Assembly: GCF_900129055.1 (NCBI RefSeq)
Contig: NZ_FQUZ01000028.1
Coordinates: forward strand, 1-43,727
From: Lampropedia hyalina DSM 16112
GTDB lineage: Bacteria > Pseudomonadota > Gammaproteobacteria > Burkholderiales > Burkholderiaceae_C
DNA: 43,727 nucleotides
Direction of reading: 5' to 3'
This document shows positions 8,760 through 18,008 of the stretch, piece by piece; the first letter of the stretch is position 1; every line of letters starts with the position of its first letter. The notes under the pieces are model-generated. The model saw nothing but the letters and a program-made list of their open reading frames with translations. It made no database searches and was not told where the DNA came from. A program made the translations under genes and the position numbers.

Positions 8760-9758
8760 ATGACAAATAATACGGAGCAGCAAGAACCCACACTTCAATT
8801 CATGCCCTGTGCAGGGGCCAGCAAGGAAAGTCCTCACGGCCCGGCCAATGCACAGACCCACCGCGTGGCGTATTGGGACTGGCAAAGCGGTGACACCGCC
8901 CAGCCTGCGCAGCATCTGGTGCTGTGTGTGCATGGCCTCACGCGCACCGGGCGCGATTTCGATGAACTGGCGCGGCACATTCTGCGGGCCTTGCCGGGCC
9001 GGGTGCGGGTGGTGTGCCCGGACGTGGCAGGGCGGGGGCGCAGCGACTGGCTGGCCGATGCCAACCAGTACCAGGTTCCGTTCTATGTGGGCGACATGGT
9101 GCAGTTGCTGCAATTCCTTGCCAGTCAGGCGCAGCAGGCTGGTGCCCCGATTCAACGGCTGGACTGGATCGGCTCCAGCATGGGGGGGCTGATCGGCATG
9201 GGTTATTCTGCCCTGCCCACGCCGCCTGTGCCGATTCACTCCCTGGTGCTCAACGACATTGGCCCCGCGCTGGAAGCTGAAGCTTTGCAGCGCATCAACG
9301 ACTATCTGGGCAAAATGCCACGATTCGATACAGTGGACGAAGGTGCCGACTATCTGCGCACCATAGCCGCCGGATTCGGCCCCCACAGCCGTGCCCAATG
9401 GCTGACGCTGTCGCAATCACAACTGCGCCCCCTTGAAAACGGCCAGTTCACCTTGCATTACGACCCCGAGGTGGCCAGTCTGGTGCAGAACATGGGGCCA
9501 CAGGTGCTGACTGCCGGCCAGGAACTGCTCTGGCAAATCTACGATGCCATCACGGCACGAACCTTGCTGCTGCGGGGGCAGGAGTCCGACCTGCTCTCGG
9601 CTGCCACGGCGCAGGCCATGCAGCAGCGTGGCCCCAGGGCGCGACTGGCCGAATTCGAGGGCGTGGGCCATGCCCCGACACTCGTGGATGCGGCACAACG
9701 CGACGTGGTGATGGATTTCTTGCAACAGGATGGATCGCCACCGCCAGAGTCGGCATGA
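8760..9758 (+). CDS. Alpha/beta hydrolase
   Basis: A 332-residue alpha/beta-fold hydrolase. The oxyanion region is LCVHGLTRTGRDFDELARHI, the nucleophile elbow is GSSMGGLIGM (Ser in G-x-S-x-G), and the catalytic His is in EGVGHAPTL near the C-terminus. The start at 8760 is preceded by AAGGGA. The substrate cannot be told from sequence; relatives are esterases, enol-lactone hydrolases or haloalkane dehalogenase-like enzymes. It lies 31 bases ahead of relA and may share its transcript. Confidence 0.85.
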   Translation: MTNNTEQQEPTLQFMPCAGASKESPHGPANAQTHRVAYWDWQSGDTAQPAQHLVLCVHGLTRTGRDFDELARHILRALPGRVRVVCPDVAGRGRSDWLADANQYQVPFYVGDMVQLLQFLASQAQQAGAPIQRLDWIGSSMGGLIGMGYSALPTPPVPIHSLVLNDIGPALEAEALQRINDYLGKMPRFDTVDEGADYLRTIAAGFGPHSRAQWLTLSQSQLRPLENGQFTLHYDPEVASLVQNMGPQVLTAGQELLWQIYDAITARTLLLRGQESDLLSAATAQAMQQRGPRARLAEFEGVGHAPTLVDAAQRDVVMDFLQQDGSPPPESA

Positions 9759-9789
9759 ATGGACGACAGGAGACCGGGAGGTGACGGCC

Positions 9790-12105
9790 ATGCAGGCGCA
9801 CCTTCCCTACAACAAGGATATGGAAATGAACCGCTTTATGGCAGACCTTCAGGCCACAGATCGCTCTGGCGATGGGGCAGGCGGAACTGCTGTGCTCAAT
9901 CCCGATGCGGCGTGGAACACCACCGCCGTACTGCTGGATGCCACCACCCCATTGCAACCGCACCAGCAGGACATGCTGGCGCGTGCGCGCGCCTTCGCGC
10001 TGCCACTGATTGCATCGGAAACGCTCAACAGTGGCGAGAACACGCTCGATCATGCCGATGCCGTGGCACGAATCCTGCATGACATTGGCGGCTCGCATGC
10101 CATGCAGGCGGCCAACTACCTGATCTACGCCTCCTTCCACCTCAACAACCCGTATGAGGCAATCGCCAAGCGTTTTGGCGACACCTATGCCGCGCTGGCC
10201 GTGGAAACCACCAAGCTGATGCGCGTGCAGGGGCAGGCGCGCGAAGGCTCCGGTGCCATGAAAGAGGGCGATGCCAAGGCCGCGCACACCGAGACCGTGC
10301 GCAAGATGCTCCTGGCCTTCTCGCGCGATCTGCGCGTGGTCATGATCCGCTTGGCCTCGCGCCTGCAAACCCTGCGCTACCATGCCGCCGCCAAGGTGGA
10401 CATGGACGCAGGTCTGGCCGAGGAAAGCCTGTATGTGTTCGCGCCGCTGGCCAACCGGCTGGGCATCTGGCAACTCAAGTGGGAAATCGAAGACCTGTCG
10501 TTCCGCTTCCTGGAGCCACAGACCTACCGCGAAATTGCCCGCCTGCTCGACGAAAAACGCCGCGAGCGCGAGCTGTACATGAAACAGGCCTGCGCCCATG
10601 TGGAACTGGAGCTGCACCATCTGGGCATCGAGGCCAAGGTGCAGGGCCGTCCCAAGCACATCTACAGCATCATCAAGAAAATGCGCGGCAAATCGCTGCG
10701 CTTCGAGCAATTGTTCGATCTGCGTGCCATGCGCATCATCGTGGCCGATGTCGATGCCTGCTACACCGCGCTCAGTTGGGTACACGAGCATTTCCCACCG
10801 ATTGCCGACGAGTTCGACGACTACATCGCCAAGCCCAAGCCCAACGGCTACCAGTCGCTGCACACCGTCGTGCGCGACAGCAGCGGCCGTGCCATCGAAA
10901 TACAAATCCGCACCCAGGCCATGCACGACCATGCCGAAAACGGCGTGGCCGCCCACTGGGCCTACAAAGAGGCGGGCACCAAGGGCTATGCAGGCGTGTC
11001 GGCCAGCGGCGAATACGACACCAAGATTGCCGTGCTGCGCCAGTTGCTGGCCTGGGAGCGCGAATTCGCCGGCAATGGCGACATGCGCGAACTTGTCCTG
11101 TTCGACGACCGCATCTACGTGCTCACGCCCAATGCCTCCATCATCGAACTGCCCAAGGGCGGCACACCGCTGGATTTTGCCTACTCCGTGCACACCAATC
11201 TGGGGCATCGCTGCCGGGGCGCGAAAGTCGATGGCGCGATGGTGCCGCTCAACACCGTGCTGCAAAACGGCCAGACCGTCGAGATCATTGCCGCCAAGGA
11301 AGGCGCGCCCTCGCGCGACTGGCTCAACAAGGAGCAGGGCTACCTCATCAGCCACCGCGCCCGCAGCAAGGTGCGTGCCTGGTTCAACGCCCAGGAGCTG
11401 AACGCCACGATTGCCAAGGGCCGCGACATTGTCGAGAAAGTGCTCCAGCGCGAAGGCAAGACCGCCATCAAGCTCGAAGACATTGCTGCGCAACTGGGCT
11501 TCAAATCCACCGATGCCTTTTTCGAGGTGGTGGGCAAGGATGAATTCTCCCTGCGCAACCTCGAAGCCCTGTTGCGTCCGCCACCAGAGCCGGAAGAAAG
11601 CAACGACGACGAAGCCGTGCTGATCCGCAAGCCCCGCAAAGATTCGGGCGGCAAGATTCTGGTGGTGGGCATGGACTCGCTGATGACGCATCTGGCGCGT
11701 TGCTGCCGTCCGGCCCCACCCGATGCCATCGGCGGCTTCATCACCCGGGGCAAAGGCGTGGCCATTCACCGCAGTGATTGCAGCAACTTCCAGCAAATGC
11801 AGCAAAAAACCCCCGAGCGCATCATTGAAGTGGAATGGGGGCCATCCAGCAGCCAGCCCAATGGGCAGATGGCGGTGTATCCGGCAGATGTGATGATCGA
11901 AGCCAGCGACCGCCAGGGGTTGCTGCGCGACATATCCGACGTATTCACGCGCGAGCGCACCAACGTCATCGGCGTGCAGACCCGCTCCCACCGGGGCGTG
12001 GCCTCCATGACCTTCACCGTGGAAATCCACGACTCATTGCGCCTGCAAAAAGTATTGGCCACCGTCGCCCAGGTACCGGGTGTGCGCACGGTCAAGCGCA
12101 AATGA
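9790..12105 (+). CDS. relA: GTP pyrophosphokinase RelA (stringent response)
   Basis: A long RSH-family protein of about 771 residues that makes (p)ppGpp at starved ribosomes. In order: a degenerate HD region (residues about 85-140) where the hydrolase HDTxEDT motif is replaced by LIYASFHLNNP; the synthetase domain (about 285-370) with FDLRAMRIIV and DEFDDYIAKPKPNGYQSLHT; a TGS domain (about 436-495, LFDDRIYVLTPN); a conserved Cys/His stretch (LARCCRPAPPDAIGGFITRG); and a C-terminal ACT domain from about residue 700. The ExDD motif (EFDD) is the RelA type rather than the RxKD of bifunctional SpoT. The ATG at 9790 has GGGAGG 8 bases upstream, which decides it over an earlier ATG at 9730 that overlaps the previous gene. 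Confidence 0.92.
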   Translation: MQAHLPYNKDMEMNRFMADLQATDRSGDGAGGTAVLNPDAAWNTTAVLLDATTPLQPHQQDMLARARAFALPLIASETLNSGENTLDHADAVARILHDIGGSHAMQAANYLIYASFHLNNPYEAIAKRFGDTYAALAVETTKLMRVQGQAREGSGAMKEGDAKAAHTETVRKMLLAFSRDLRVVMIRLASRLQTLRYHAAAKVDMDAGLAEESLYVFAPLANRLGIWQLKWEIEDLSFRFLEPQTYREIARLLDEKRRERELYMKQACAHVELELHHLGIEAKVQGRPKHIYSIIKKMRGKSLRFEQLFDLRAMRIIVADVDACYTALSWVHEHFPPIADEFDDYIAKPKPNGYQSLHTVVRDSSGRAIEIQIRTQAMHDHAENGVAAHWAYKEAGTKGYAGVSASGEYDTKIAVLRQLLAWEREFAGNGDMRELVLFDDRIYVLTPNASIIELPKGGTPLDFAYSVHTNLGHRCRGAKVDGAMVPLNTVLQNGQTVEIIAAKEGAPSRDWLNKEQGYLISHRARSKVRAWFNAQELNATIAKGRDIVEKVLQREGKTAIKLEDIAAQLGFKSTDAFFEVVGKDEFSLRNLEALLRPPPEPEESNDDEAVLIRKPRKDSGGKILVVGMDSLMTHLARCCRPAPPDAIGGFITRGKGVAIHRSDCSNFQQMQQKTPERIIEVEWGPSSSQPNGQMAVYPADVMIEASDRQGLLRDISDVFTRERTNVIGVQTRSHRGVASMTFTVEIHDSLRLQKVLATVAQVPGVRTVKRK

Positions 12106-12150
12106 GAAGACAGAGGGGCGACAGGGCAGGGCAATCGGGTGAAGATTTCT

Positions 12151-12256
12151 GTCATTCCGGGCTTGACCCGGAATCCAGTTATGCCGCATCCAATGGCAGC
12201 AACCGCCTATACAGCAACGGCTGCGCCACCTGGATTCCCGCCTTCGCGGGAATGAC
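12151..12256. repeat. Palindromic intergenic element (GTCATTCC ends), copy 1
   Basis: A 106-base element with ends GTCATTCC and GGAATGAC and inner CCAG/CTGG, each end itself forming a small hairpin (CCGGGC-TTGA-CCCGG and CCCGC-CTTC-GCGGG). It lies 45 bases after relA. The same layout recurs at 39236-39329. It has no coding capacity and resembles the non-autonomous palindromic repeats common between genes in this group. Confidence 0.7.
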
Positions 12257-12388
12257 GGCTCTGGAGTGAAAAGGGCCAAAGCGTCCTTCAGACGTTGATC
12301 ACACGTTTAAACATTGATCGGTCGGCAAAGGCCTGTGAATGCTAGGTTTCGCTGGGAAATCGGGTCGCGGCCTTTGCGGGAATCGCTG

Positions 12389-12414
12389 GAAGTACCCCCA
12401 GTTGTACCCCCATA
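12389..12414. repeat. GTACCCCC repeats at the left island end
   Basis: Two close copies, AGTACCCCCA and TGTACCCCCA, separated by a few bases. The same motif occurs three times beside the integrase at the other end of the island (28086-28137). Short direct repeats of this form near P4-type integrases are commonly arm-type binding sites; that role is inferred here. The surrounding 12257-12575 stretch holds no other gene I can support. Confidence 0.45.
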
Positions 12415-12487
12415 GGGGTATTAGGATGATAAATCAGTCTGGATGCCGGTGCCAGGGCTGTGCCTGCCGGATAAAACGGTTACGGCG

Positions 12488-12508
12488 CAGACCGCATTGT
12501 TGGCTGAC
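12488..12508. repeat. Left copy of an imperfect direct repeat (candidate att core)
   Basis: CAGACCGCATTGTT here corresponds to CAGACCGTATTGTT at 28172-28185, 13 of 14 bases, with weak similarity continuing for a few more. The two copies bracket the defence region and the right-hand integrase. It was found by comparing the two island flanks by eye and could be chance. Confidence 0.25.
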
Positions 12509-12575
12509 GCATGGAACGGTACGCGATGAGATGCAGGGGAACGGGCCGCTGTGGCCCAGACCTTGGAGAACTCTC

Positions 12576-13727
12576 ATGGCAGACCATCACACCCGCCACA
12601 ATCCGCTGGGGCAAGACGCCCTGTTCACCACACCGGCCTCGCTCATGCTCGATGCTCGCCTCACGCCGCTGGAGCGCAATGGTTGGCAGGTTCTGCGCAT
12701 GCTGCGCTCTGCGGAAAGCATCAGCCCGCTGGCAAACCTGGGGCAGTTGCGTCGCTATCTCACGTCCACCCCGCTGGGGCAAAGGGCCGGGTACGAGACG
12801 GCCCGGCGCGTTCTCGTCGTGCTTCGGCTGACGGGGTGGATCAGTCTGGTGGGCCAGCAAAGCGATCCCCTCACCGGCCATGTGCTCAGCGAGCTTTATC
12901 AGATTCACGAAAGCGCCCTGGACTTCCCGCAGGCCAGTGCGCTCGATGCCAGCCTGCCAGCGCTTCTACAAGCCTCCATCGGCCACGAAAACAACCAGGT
13001 GGATCGGGTGGCCGTCCACATTCAGGCAACGCTGGCACAAGCACCGGAAGCTGCTCCCATTGCGGCCCACGATCAATTGCGCGATGACGATGATTTGCCC
13101 CCGATGCCGCCGTCGCCGGCAAGCGAGGCAGCCGACCCACTGCCATTGTCTGGCGATTCCGCTGGCAGCACGCTTGTTCCGCAACAGACCAGGCACGCTC
13201 GCCACATGACGGCTGAGCAGAGCAGTACGTATAAGACGTATATGTATAGAAAAGAACGTACGTACCGTGCGCGCGAAGGCGATCCGGCATCGCAGTCGGT
13301 GAACTTGCCGCCTTGCCTGAACCATGCCCAGGCAGATCAGAAAAAGGACGTGCAGGCCGCCTTGCGGCGGCTGCCGCCGCAGCATCGCCAGGAAGTACTC
13401 GACGAGCTGCAGGCACGCAGCCAGAGCGGCACCGTGCGCAATGTCGTGGCCTACTTCTTCGCCTTGGTGAAGCTCGTTTTTGCGGGCGAGTTCCGTCTGT
13501 GGGCCGGACGCAAGGAGGCGTCTGCCACCCCACGACCTGCCGAAAATCGGCCTGCTGGTGTGCCACGCACCGAACACCGCCCAGAACCGCCTGCGCCACC
13601 GGCATCGCGTGAAACTGCCCTGGCGCACATCGCCAACATCCGCAAGATGCTGAACGCCTCGACGAACGCTGGGGACATCGCGGCACAGGCAATGCAGGCC
13701 AGGGGATGGCAGCCGCATCCTGCGTAG
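12576..13727 (+). CDS. STY4528-family protein (ICE-associated)
   Basis: A 383-residue protein resembling the STY4528 'pathogenicity relay' family found in PAGI-2/clc-type integrative elements. The N-terminal part is the recognisable piece: ALFTTPASLMLDARLTPLER, then NGWQVLRMLR and a winged-helix-like stretch ending in VLVVLRLTGWISLVGQQ. The middle is acidic and proline-rich, and the last 100 residues are basic. Biochemical function is unknown; a DNA-binding regulatory or replication role is a guess. The ATG at 12576 has GGAGA upstream. An open frame extends 237 bases further left without family similarity. The call is from remembered family features, not a search. Confidence 0.65.
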   Translation: MADHHTRHNPLGQDALFTTPASLMLDARLTPLERNGWQVLRMLRSAESISPLANLGQLRRYLTSTPLGQRAGYETARRVLVVLRLTGWISLVGQQSDPLTGHVLSELYQIHESALDFPQASALDASLPALLQASIGHENNQVDRVAVHIQATLAQAPEAAPIAAHDQLRDDDDLPPMPPSPASEAADPLPLSGDSAGSTLVPQQTRHARHMTAEQSSTYKTYMYRKERTYRAREGDPASQSVNLPPCLNHAQADQKKDVQAALRRLPPQHRQEVLDELQARSQSGTVRNVVAYFFALVKLVFAGEFRLWAGRKEASATPRPAENRPAGVPRTEHRPEPPAPPASRETALAHIANIRKMLNASTNAGDIAAQAMQARGWQPHPA

Positions 13728-13745
13728 CAAATGCTGCCGCGAAAC

Positions 13746-13776
13746 GGGTCGTCACTGCACGCCGCAGTGACGACCC
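13746..13776. promoter_or_regulatory. Perfect 13-bp hairpin after the STY4528-type gene
   Basis: GGGTCGTCACTGC and GCAGTGACGACCC are exact inverse complements around the 5-base loop ACGCC, starting 18 bases after the stop. There is no T-run, so it is not a classic Rho-independent terminator. It may be a Rho-dependent or processing hairpin, or a protein site. Confidence 0.5.
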
Positions 13777-14328
13777 CGCCTGCGCCAGCAACAATGCGGG
13801 CGAATGCGGAATCCTATTGCGTGCGGCAGACATGATGATGGCCGCCCTACACTGACCGGGCAGTTGCCAAGACCGATGGGCTTCGTACATCGGCACCCCC
13901 AACAGCGCAGGCTCCTGCAAGCGCTGGCCCGACAGGGTGGAGCCACCCCAGGTATGCCCAGGCTCCGATCGCATACCGGCCCTACCCAGGGCGGAGCCTT
14001 CTTCGTCTGTTTGAACTCATCCCTACCGCGCCGCCTGGCGCACTGTCCTTTGCGGCAATTGCCCCTGTGCAATGCACAGGGCTCCCGCTGCATTTCTCAT
14101 CCCACTCACTTCATAGGAGGACTCGTCCACGTTCGCATCACTTTCGTCTTGTAGTACCTCCGTCCGGGCTTCCAGCAGGGAGCAAGACGAATGCCTCATT
14201 CGAGGCTCTGGTGTCTCCTGAACACCATGCCCTTGCCCTCACGGGATCTCGCCTTGGCGAGTTGGCACAAACACTAACCATTGAGTTTCAGGACAACGCA
14301 GTACGGCACTTTGCAGGGAGACCGGAAG
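13777..14328. other. 550-base non-coding stretch ahead of the left recombinase
   Basis: No convincing gene on either strand. It contains several small inverted repeats, among them GCCTC-ATTC-GAGGC (14193-14206) and CTCGCC-TT-GGCGAG (14248-14261), plus GGAGCC/GGCTCC arms around 13942-13969. It looks like a structured leader of the recombinase gene at 14329; that role is inferred. Confidence 0.4.
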
Positions 14329-15192
14329 ATGGACGACTTGACCTACACCCTGCGGCAGCTCTGCCAGCGCAACCGTGACGGCAGCTACAACACACAGGCC
14401 GACCGGATGCGTTCCCTGTCCCTGGTCGCGCGGCAACTGCGCGAGGCCGGTTTCCGGCAGATGAAGGCCTCGTCGCTCAAGGGCAAGCACGTCCAGGCGC
14501 TGCTGGAACGCTGGCAGGGTGAAGGCCTGTCGTCTGGCACCCTCAAGAATCGGCTCTCTCACCTGCGCTGGTGGGCCGAGAAGATAGGCAAGGCTGGCAT
14601 CCTGCCGGCGGACAACACGCAGCTTGGCGTGGCCGAACGCCGCTACGTGACCAACATCAGCAAGGCCCGTGAATTGGGTACAAGTCTTGAGCAGATCACC
14701 GATGTCCACGTGCGCATGAGCCTTCAGTTACAGGCCGCCTTCGGATTGCGTCGGGAGGAAGCGATCAAGTTCCAGCCCAGCTATGCGGATCGGGGTGACC
14801 ACATCGCCCTCAAGGGATCGTGGACGAAGGGCGGCCGAGAGCGAACGGTGCCCATCACCACGACAGAGCAACGCGACGCGCTCCAGGCAGCACACCACCT
14901 GGCAGGCACAGGGTCATTGATCCCGGCAAACAAGACCTTCATCCAGCAACGGCATGTCTACGATGGGCAGTGCAAGGCGGCGGGCTTGAGCAATATGCAT
15001 GGACTGCGGCATCGGTATGCACAGATACGATATGAAACATTGACGGGGTGGAAGTCACCGGCAGCAGGTGGGCTTGGCACGGCTCAACTCGACCTATCAC
15101 AGCGCCTGGCCGACCGACACGTCCGGCAGCAGATCAGTCATGAACTCGGGCACGAGCGGATGAAGGTGACGGCGGTCTATCTGGGAAGCTAA
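14329..15192 (+). CDS. ICE-type tyrosine recombinase (integrase-domain protein)
   Basis: A 287-residue tyrosine recombinase of the kind with a phage-integrase N-terminal domain found in integrative conjugative elements. The N-terminal half (SLVARQLREAGFRQMKASSL, LKNRLSHLRWWAEKIG) is the DNA-binding SAM-like region. The catalytic set appears complete: Arg in GLRREEAIKF, Lys in SWTKGGRERTVPI, HGLRH (HxxR), ELGH, and Tyr in TAVYLGS at the very end. The ATG at 14329 has GGGAG 9 bases upstream, preferred over a TTG at 14281. It is usually an accessory recombinase whose target is unknown. It reads toward the defence operon and converges on it. Confidence 0.8.
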   Translation: MDDLTYTLRQLCQRNRDGSYNTQADRMRSLSLVARQLREAGFRQMKASSLKGKHVQALLERWQGEGLSSGTLKNRLSHLRWWAEKIGKAGILPADNTQLGVAERRYVTNISKARELGTSLEQITDVHVRMSLQLQAAFGLRREEAIKFQPSYADRGDHIALKGSWTKGGRERTVPITTTEQRDALQAAHHLAGTGSLIPANKTFIQQRHVYDGQCKAAGLSNMHGLRHRYAQIRYETLTGWKSPAAGGLGTAQLDLSQRLADRHVRQQISHELGHERMKVTAVYLGS

Positions 15193-15270
15193 GCCGCACG
15201 CTACACAAGCGACTGGGGCGACACAGTCAAGGCACGCTGTCACCACCTGGCGCATCCAAGACGCGTGGAG

Positions 15271-17349
15271 CTACTTCTGCAGTAAGTCCTCCAGAAATTC
15301 CGACTCAGGTTTCACTGCTGAAACATGCAATTGGTCGCGGGCACGGGTGCAAGCCACGTACAGCAACTGGCGTTCGGTGTTGTAGATTTCAGTCAGCTCG
15401 GCCTCGTCAGCAGCAGTGTCGATGCGCACCTGTGAAGGGATGATTTCATCATCGCAGGCCATTACCGCAACCACGCGGAATTCCATGCCCTTGGCCAAGT
15501 GCATGGTGGTGATACTAACGAAGCCCTCTTCCGTTGCCATGTCCTTACCGAGCACACGCCCCTGCAAGCCTGCGGCCTTGACTGCCGCCTGCGCGCGTGG
15601 CCGTTCGCTATCAGATCGAACGAAGACGCCGATTTCCTGCGGCAGCACACCGCTGGCACTGCATTGCTGCAACCATACGCCGACGGCCCGGCTTTCCGCC
15701 TCGGCATCGGCGTAGCTGCAAATGGTCGGCTCCGGCCCGTTGAATACAGAAATCGTGCCCTTGCGGCTTTCGACATTTCCGTCCACATCGGAGACCTCGG
15801 GGCCGAGAAGCCGGTCGGCCTGCGAGCGAATCTGGTGCGAGGTACGGTAATTGATATTGAGCGTACGCGAACGACCACGCACATCCACACCAAGAGATTT
15901 CCACGAGAACGGAGTCTGGAAGATGCGCTGGCCAAGATCGCCGGCAAAGAACAGGGCATTGGCGCGGTTGCCGGCGATCGCCGCAAGGAAGCGCAATTGC
16001 TGCACGCCGATGTCCTGCGCCTCATCCACCACGATGTAATCGAATACCGGATGCTTGCGCTTGGGCATGGCCTCCGCTAGCTTGGCGAACATCTCGGCCG
16101 CAGTGATCTTGCCGGCCTGCTTCAATTGCTCCTTCACCTTGGCGAACACCTGCCAATACAAGGCGCGCTGTGCCTCCGGCAGGCGCGTCTTGCGGCCCAG
16201 CCGCTTGGCGTCGCGGTAAGCCTCCCAGCTTTCCACTTGCCAAGTGTCTACCACGTCTTCCCATTCGGACAGCACAAACGCGGCGTTGGCTTTCAGGCCT
16301 TCTACCTGCGTGGCCGCAGCCTTCAGCAGCGTGGAAATTTCATCACGGCTAGCGAATACCGATTTGCCGAATTCCGCCGCATACAAGCGGATGCCAAGAG
16401 CATCCATGGCGGCCACGTCGATACGTTCGCCGAGCTTGGGCGTGTTCCAGATCAGCCGATACAGATTGCCGCGTAAGGCGTTGGCCAACGTGTCCGAAAA
16501 CGTGGAAAGCAGAACGCGCGCATCTTCGTCCTGGTGCGCCAGATGCACAGCCCGGTGCAAGGCAACCACGGTCTTGCCCGTGCCCGCCGAGCCAGACACA
16601 CGTGCCGCGCCGTTGTAATGACGCTCGACCAACTGACGCTGCGCCGGATGGAGGAACACCGTCCACTTGTCCCACGGGTATTCCAGGGCGCGGGCCAGTT
16701 CGTCCATATCGGACATGACGCGGAAACGGCGTTGCGCGTCCGGATGCTGGAATGGGTCCGCCCCCTTGGCTGCCACTTCCGGCAACGCCGGCGTGCCGCC
16801 GGTCGCCAGTTCGAGCAAGGCTTCGGCCGCCTCGCCGGGTAGGTGGCCGGCCAATTCCAGCAGCGAATCCTCATCGGCAGCCTTCACGTCGGCCAGCCAA
16901 TCCTGCGGCACGCCATAGGCCAGCAGTTGGGCGTCGGCATATTTTGCGAACAGTTTCGGCTTCTGTTGCGTCGCCGGTCTGCTGTCCTCGACATACTTCG
17001 GAACGAGGATCTCCTCGACACGCTCGCGGACCTCGACAAGCTGCGCTGCGCCGGTGGTCGGGTGCACTTCCAGCTTGCGCCGCTCGGCCCACTGATAGGC
17101 CTTGTCGTGGTGATCGACATAGCAGAGCAGCAGACTGCCAGCGGTCTTGTGGACGATCAGACGAATGTCACGGCTGACACGCACCGACCAGAAGTTCGGG
17201 TCTTTGGCTCTGTCGAGCTTGTGGAGGCTCATGCCGTTGCCAGTCGGGTCAACTTGCAAGTCGAACGCGGTGGTCTTGGCGGCCTTCTGCTCGTCGCCCG
17301 TCAGGCGCGCCAGGCTGGTGGTGAAGGTGTCAGCGATGCGGAATTCCAT
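15271..17349 (-). CDS. UvrD-like helicase with RelE-like N-terminal domain
   Basis: A 692-residue fusion. Residues 1 to about 110 resemble a RelE/ParE toxin fold (SLARLTGDEQKAAKT, FWSVRVSRDIRLIVHK, LLCYVDHHDKAYQWAERRKL). The rest is a superfamily 1 helicase with all motifs: Walker A GSAGTGKT near residue 252, VVDEAQD near 441-447, FAGDLGQRIFQ, INYRTSHQIR, TMHLAKGMEFRVV and LLYVACTRARDQL. It should translocate on single-stranded DNA and may act with the nuclease-like DUF4276 protein encoded just upstream. Its GGAGG ribosome site lies in the last codons of that gene, with a 3-base gap, so the two are coupled. Whether the RelE-like part still cuts RNA is unknown. Confidence 0.88.
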   Translation of the reverse strand: MEFRIADTFTTSLARLTGDEQKAAKTTAFDLQVDPTGNGMSLHKLDRAKDPNFWSVRVSRDIRLIVHKTAGSLLLCYVDHHDKAYQWAERRKLEVHPTTGAAQLVEVRERVEEILVPKYVEDSRPATQQKPKLFAKYADAQLLAYGVPQDWLADVKAADEDSLLELAGHLPGEAAEALLELATGGTPALPEVAAKGADPFQHPDAQRRFRVMSDMDELARALEYPWDKWTVFLHPAQRQLVERHYNGAARVSGSAGTGKTVVALHRAVHLAHQDEDARVLLSTFSDTLANALRGNLYRLIWNTPKLGERIDVAAMDALGIRLYAAEFGKSVFASRDEISTLLKAAATQVEGLKANAAFVLSEWEDVVDTWQVESWEAYRDAKRLGRKTRLPEAQRALYWQVFAKVKEQLKQAGKITAAEMFAKLAEAMPKRKHPVFDYIVVDEAQDIGVQQLRFLAAIAGNRANALFFAGDLGQRIFQTPFSWKSLGVDVRGRSRTLNINYRTSHQIRSQADRLLGPEVSDVDGNVESRKGTISVFNGPEPTICSYADAEAESRAVGVWLQQCSASGVLPQEIGVFVRSDSERPRAQAAVKAAGLQGRVLGKDMATEEGFVSITTMHLAKGMEFRVVAVMACDDEIIPSQVRIDTAADEAELTEIYNTERQLLYVACTRARDQLHVSAVKPESEFLEDLLQK

Positions 17350-17352
17350 GCG

Positions 17353-18006
17353 TTACCCCTCCGCGACTACCAACTGGCGCAGCCCATCACGAAACTTGCC
17401 AAAACTGTGCGAAGCATTGTGTTCGACATTCATGTGCGGCGTGATCCTCTCTGCCCATTCATGCTTGACTTGACCCGGAAGCGGCCAGCCTGCCTTGCGT
17501 ATTGCTGCTGAGCCACCAGGGTAAATGGCATCGGCCAGCAATTCCCATGTGCCGCATATGCTGTCTTGCACATAGCGGTTCAACGTATCCTTTTTCGCTT
17601 TGGGATATGCCGCCAACAAAGCTGATCTGTCACCCAAAAGCCACGCTTCCATTTCTTCAATGGCCAGACGAAACAGTGTTCTTGGTGCGGGATTGCAACG
17701 CGCCAAAATTGCCTTCAATTCCTCCAAAAACACCTTGCAATCCCGGTTATCGTTGTCCAGCACTACCACTACGGCACCCGTACCAGGTGTGCGCCCATGT
17801 CCTGCAAGCACGCGAGGCAGCTGGTTGAGCAACGCCCGTTTGGCAGGGTCAGCTCTTGCATCAAGGTTTTTGGGAATATGGCCTATGCCTTTGTATGTAT
17901 GAAAGCGCCAAGTGTGCGGCTCTCCTTGCGGCCCAATTATTTGCGGCATAAGCGAGTCGATCAATTTCGTTCCGGAACTGTCCTCTACGAGTATCTCGAT
18001 GTGCAT
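17353..18006 (-). CDS. DUF4276-family protein with TOPRIM-like motifs
   Basis: A 217-residue protein of the DUF4276 type. Conserved acidic residues are placed as in TOPRIM nucleases: Glu8-Asp9 at the end of the first strand (IEILVEDSSG), Asp84 and Asp86 after a hydrophobic strand (VVVVLDNDNRD), and IEEMEAWLLGD at residues 116-126, a segment seen in OLD-type TOPRIM domains. It is therefore a likely Mg-dependent nuclease partner of the ATPase encoded just before it. The ATG at 18006, 2 bases after the ATPase stop with GAGGT upstream, is preferred over one at 18039 inside that gene. The TOPRIM assignment is inferred from motif order. Confidence 0.8.
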   Translation of the reverse strand: MHIEILVEDSSGTKLIDSLMPQIIGPQGEPHTWRFHTYKGIGHIPKNLDARADPAKRALLNQLPRVLAGHGRTPGTGAVVVVLDNDNRDCKVFLEELKAILARCNPAPRTLFRLAIEEMEAWLLGDRSALLAAYPKAKKDTLNRYVQDSICGTWELLADAIYPGGSAAIRKAGWPLPGQVKHEWAERITPHMNVEHNASHSFGKFRDGLRQLVVAEG

Positions 18007-18008
18007 GC

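Noticed and set aside
9550-12030. 826-codon open frame antisense to relA
   Set aside because: It is the mirror of a GC-rich coding gene; the translation has no domain-like blocks, whereas the plus strand encodes a full RelA.
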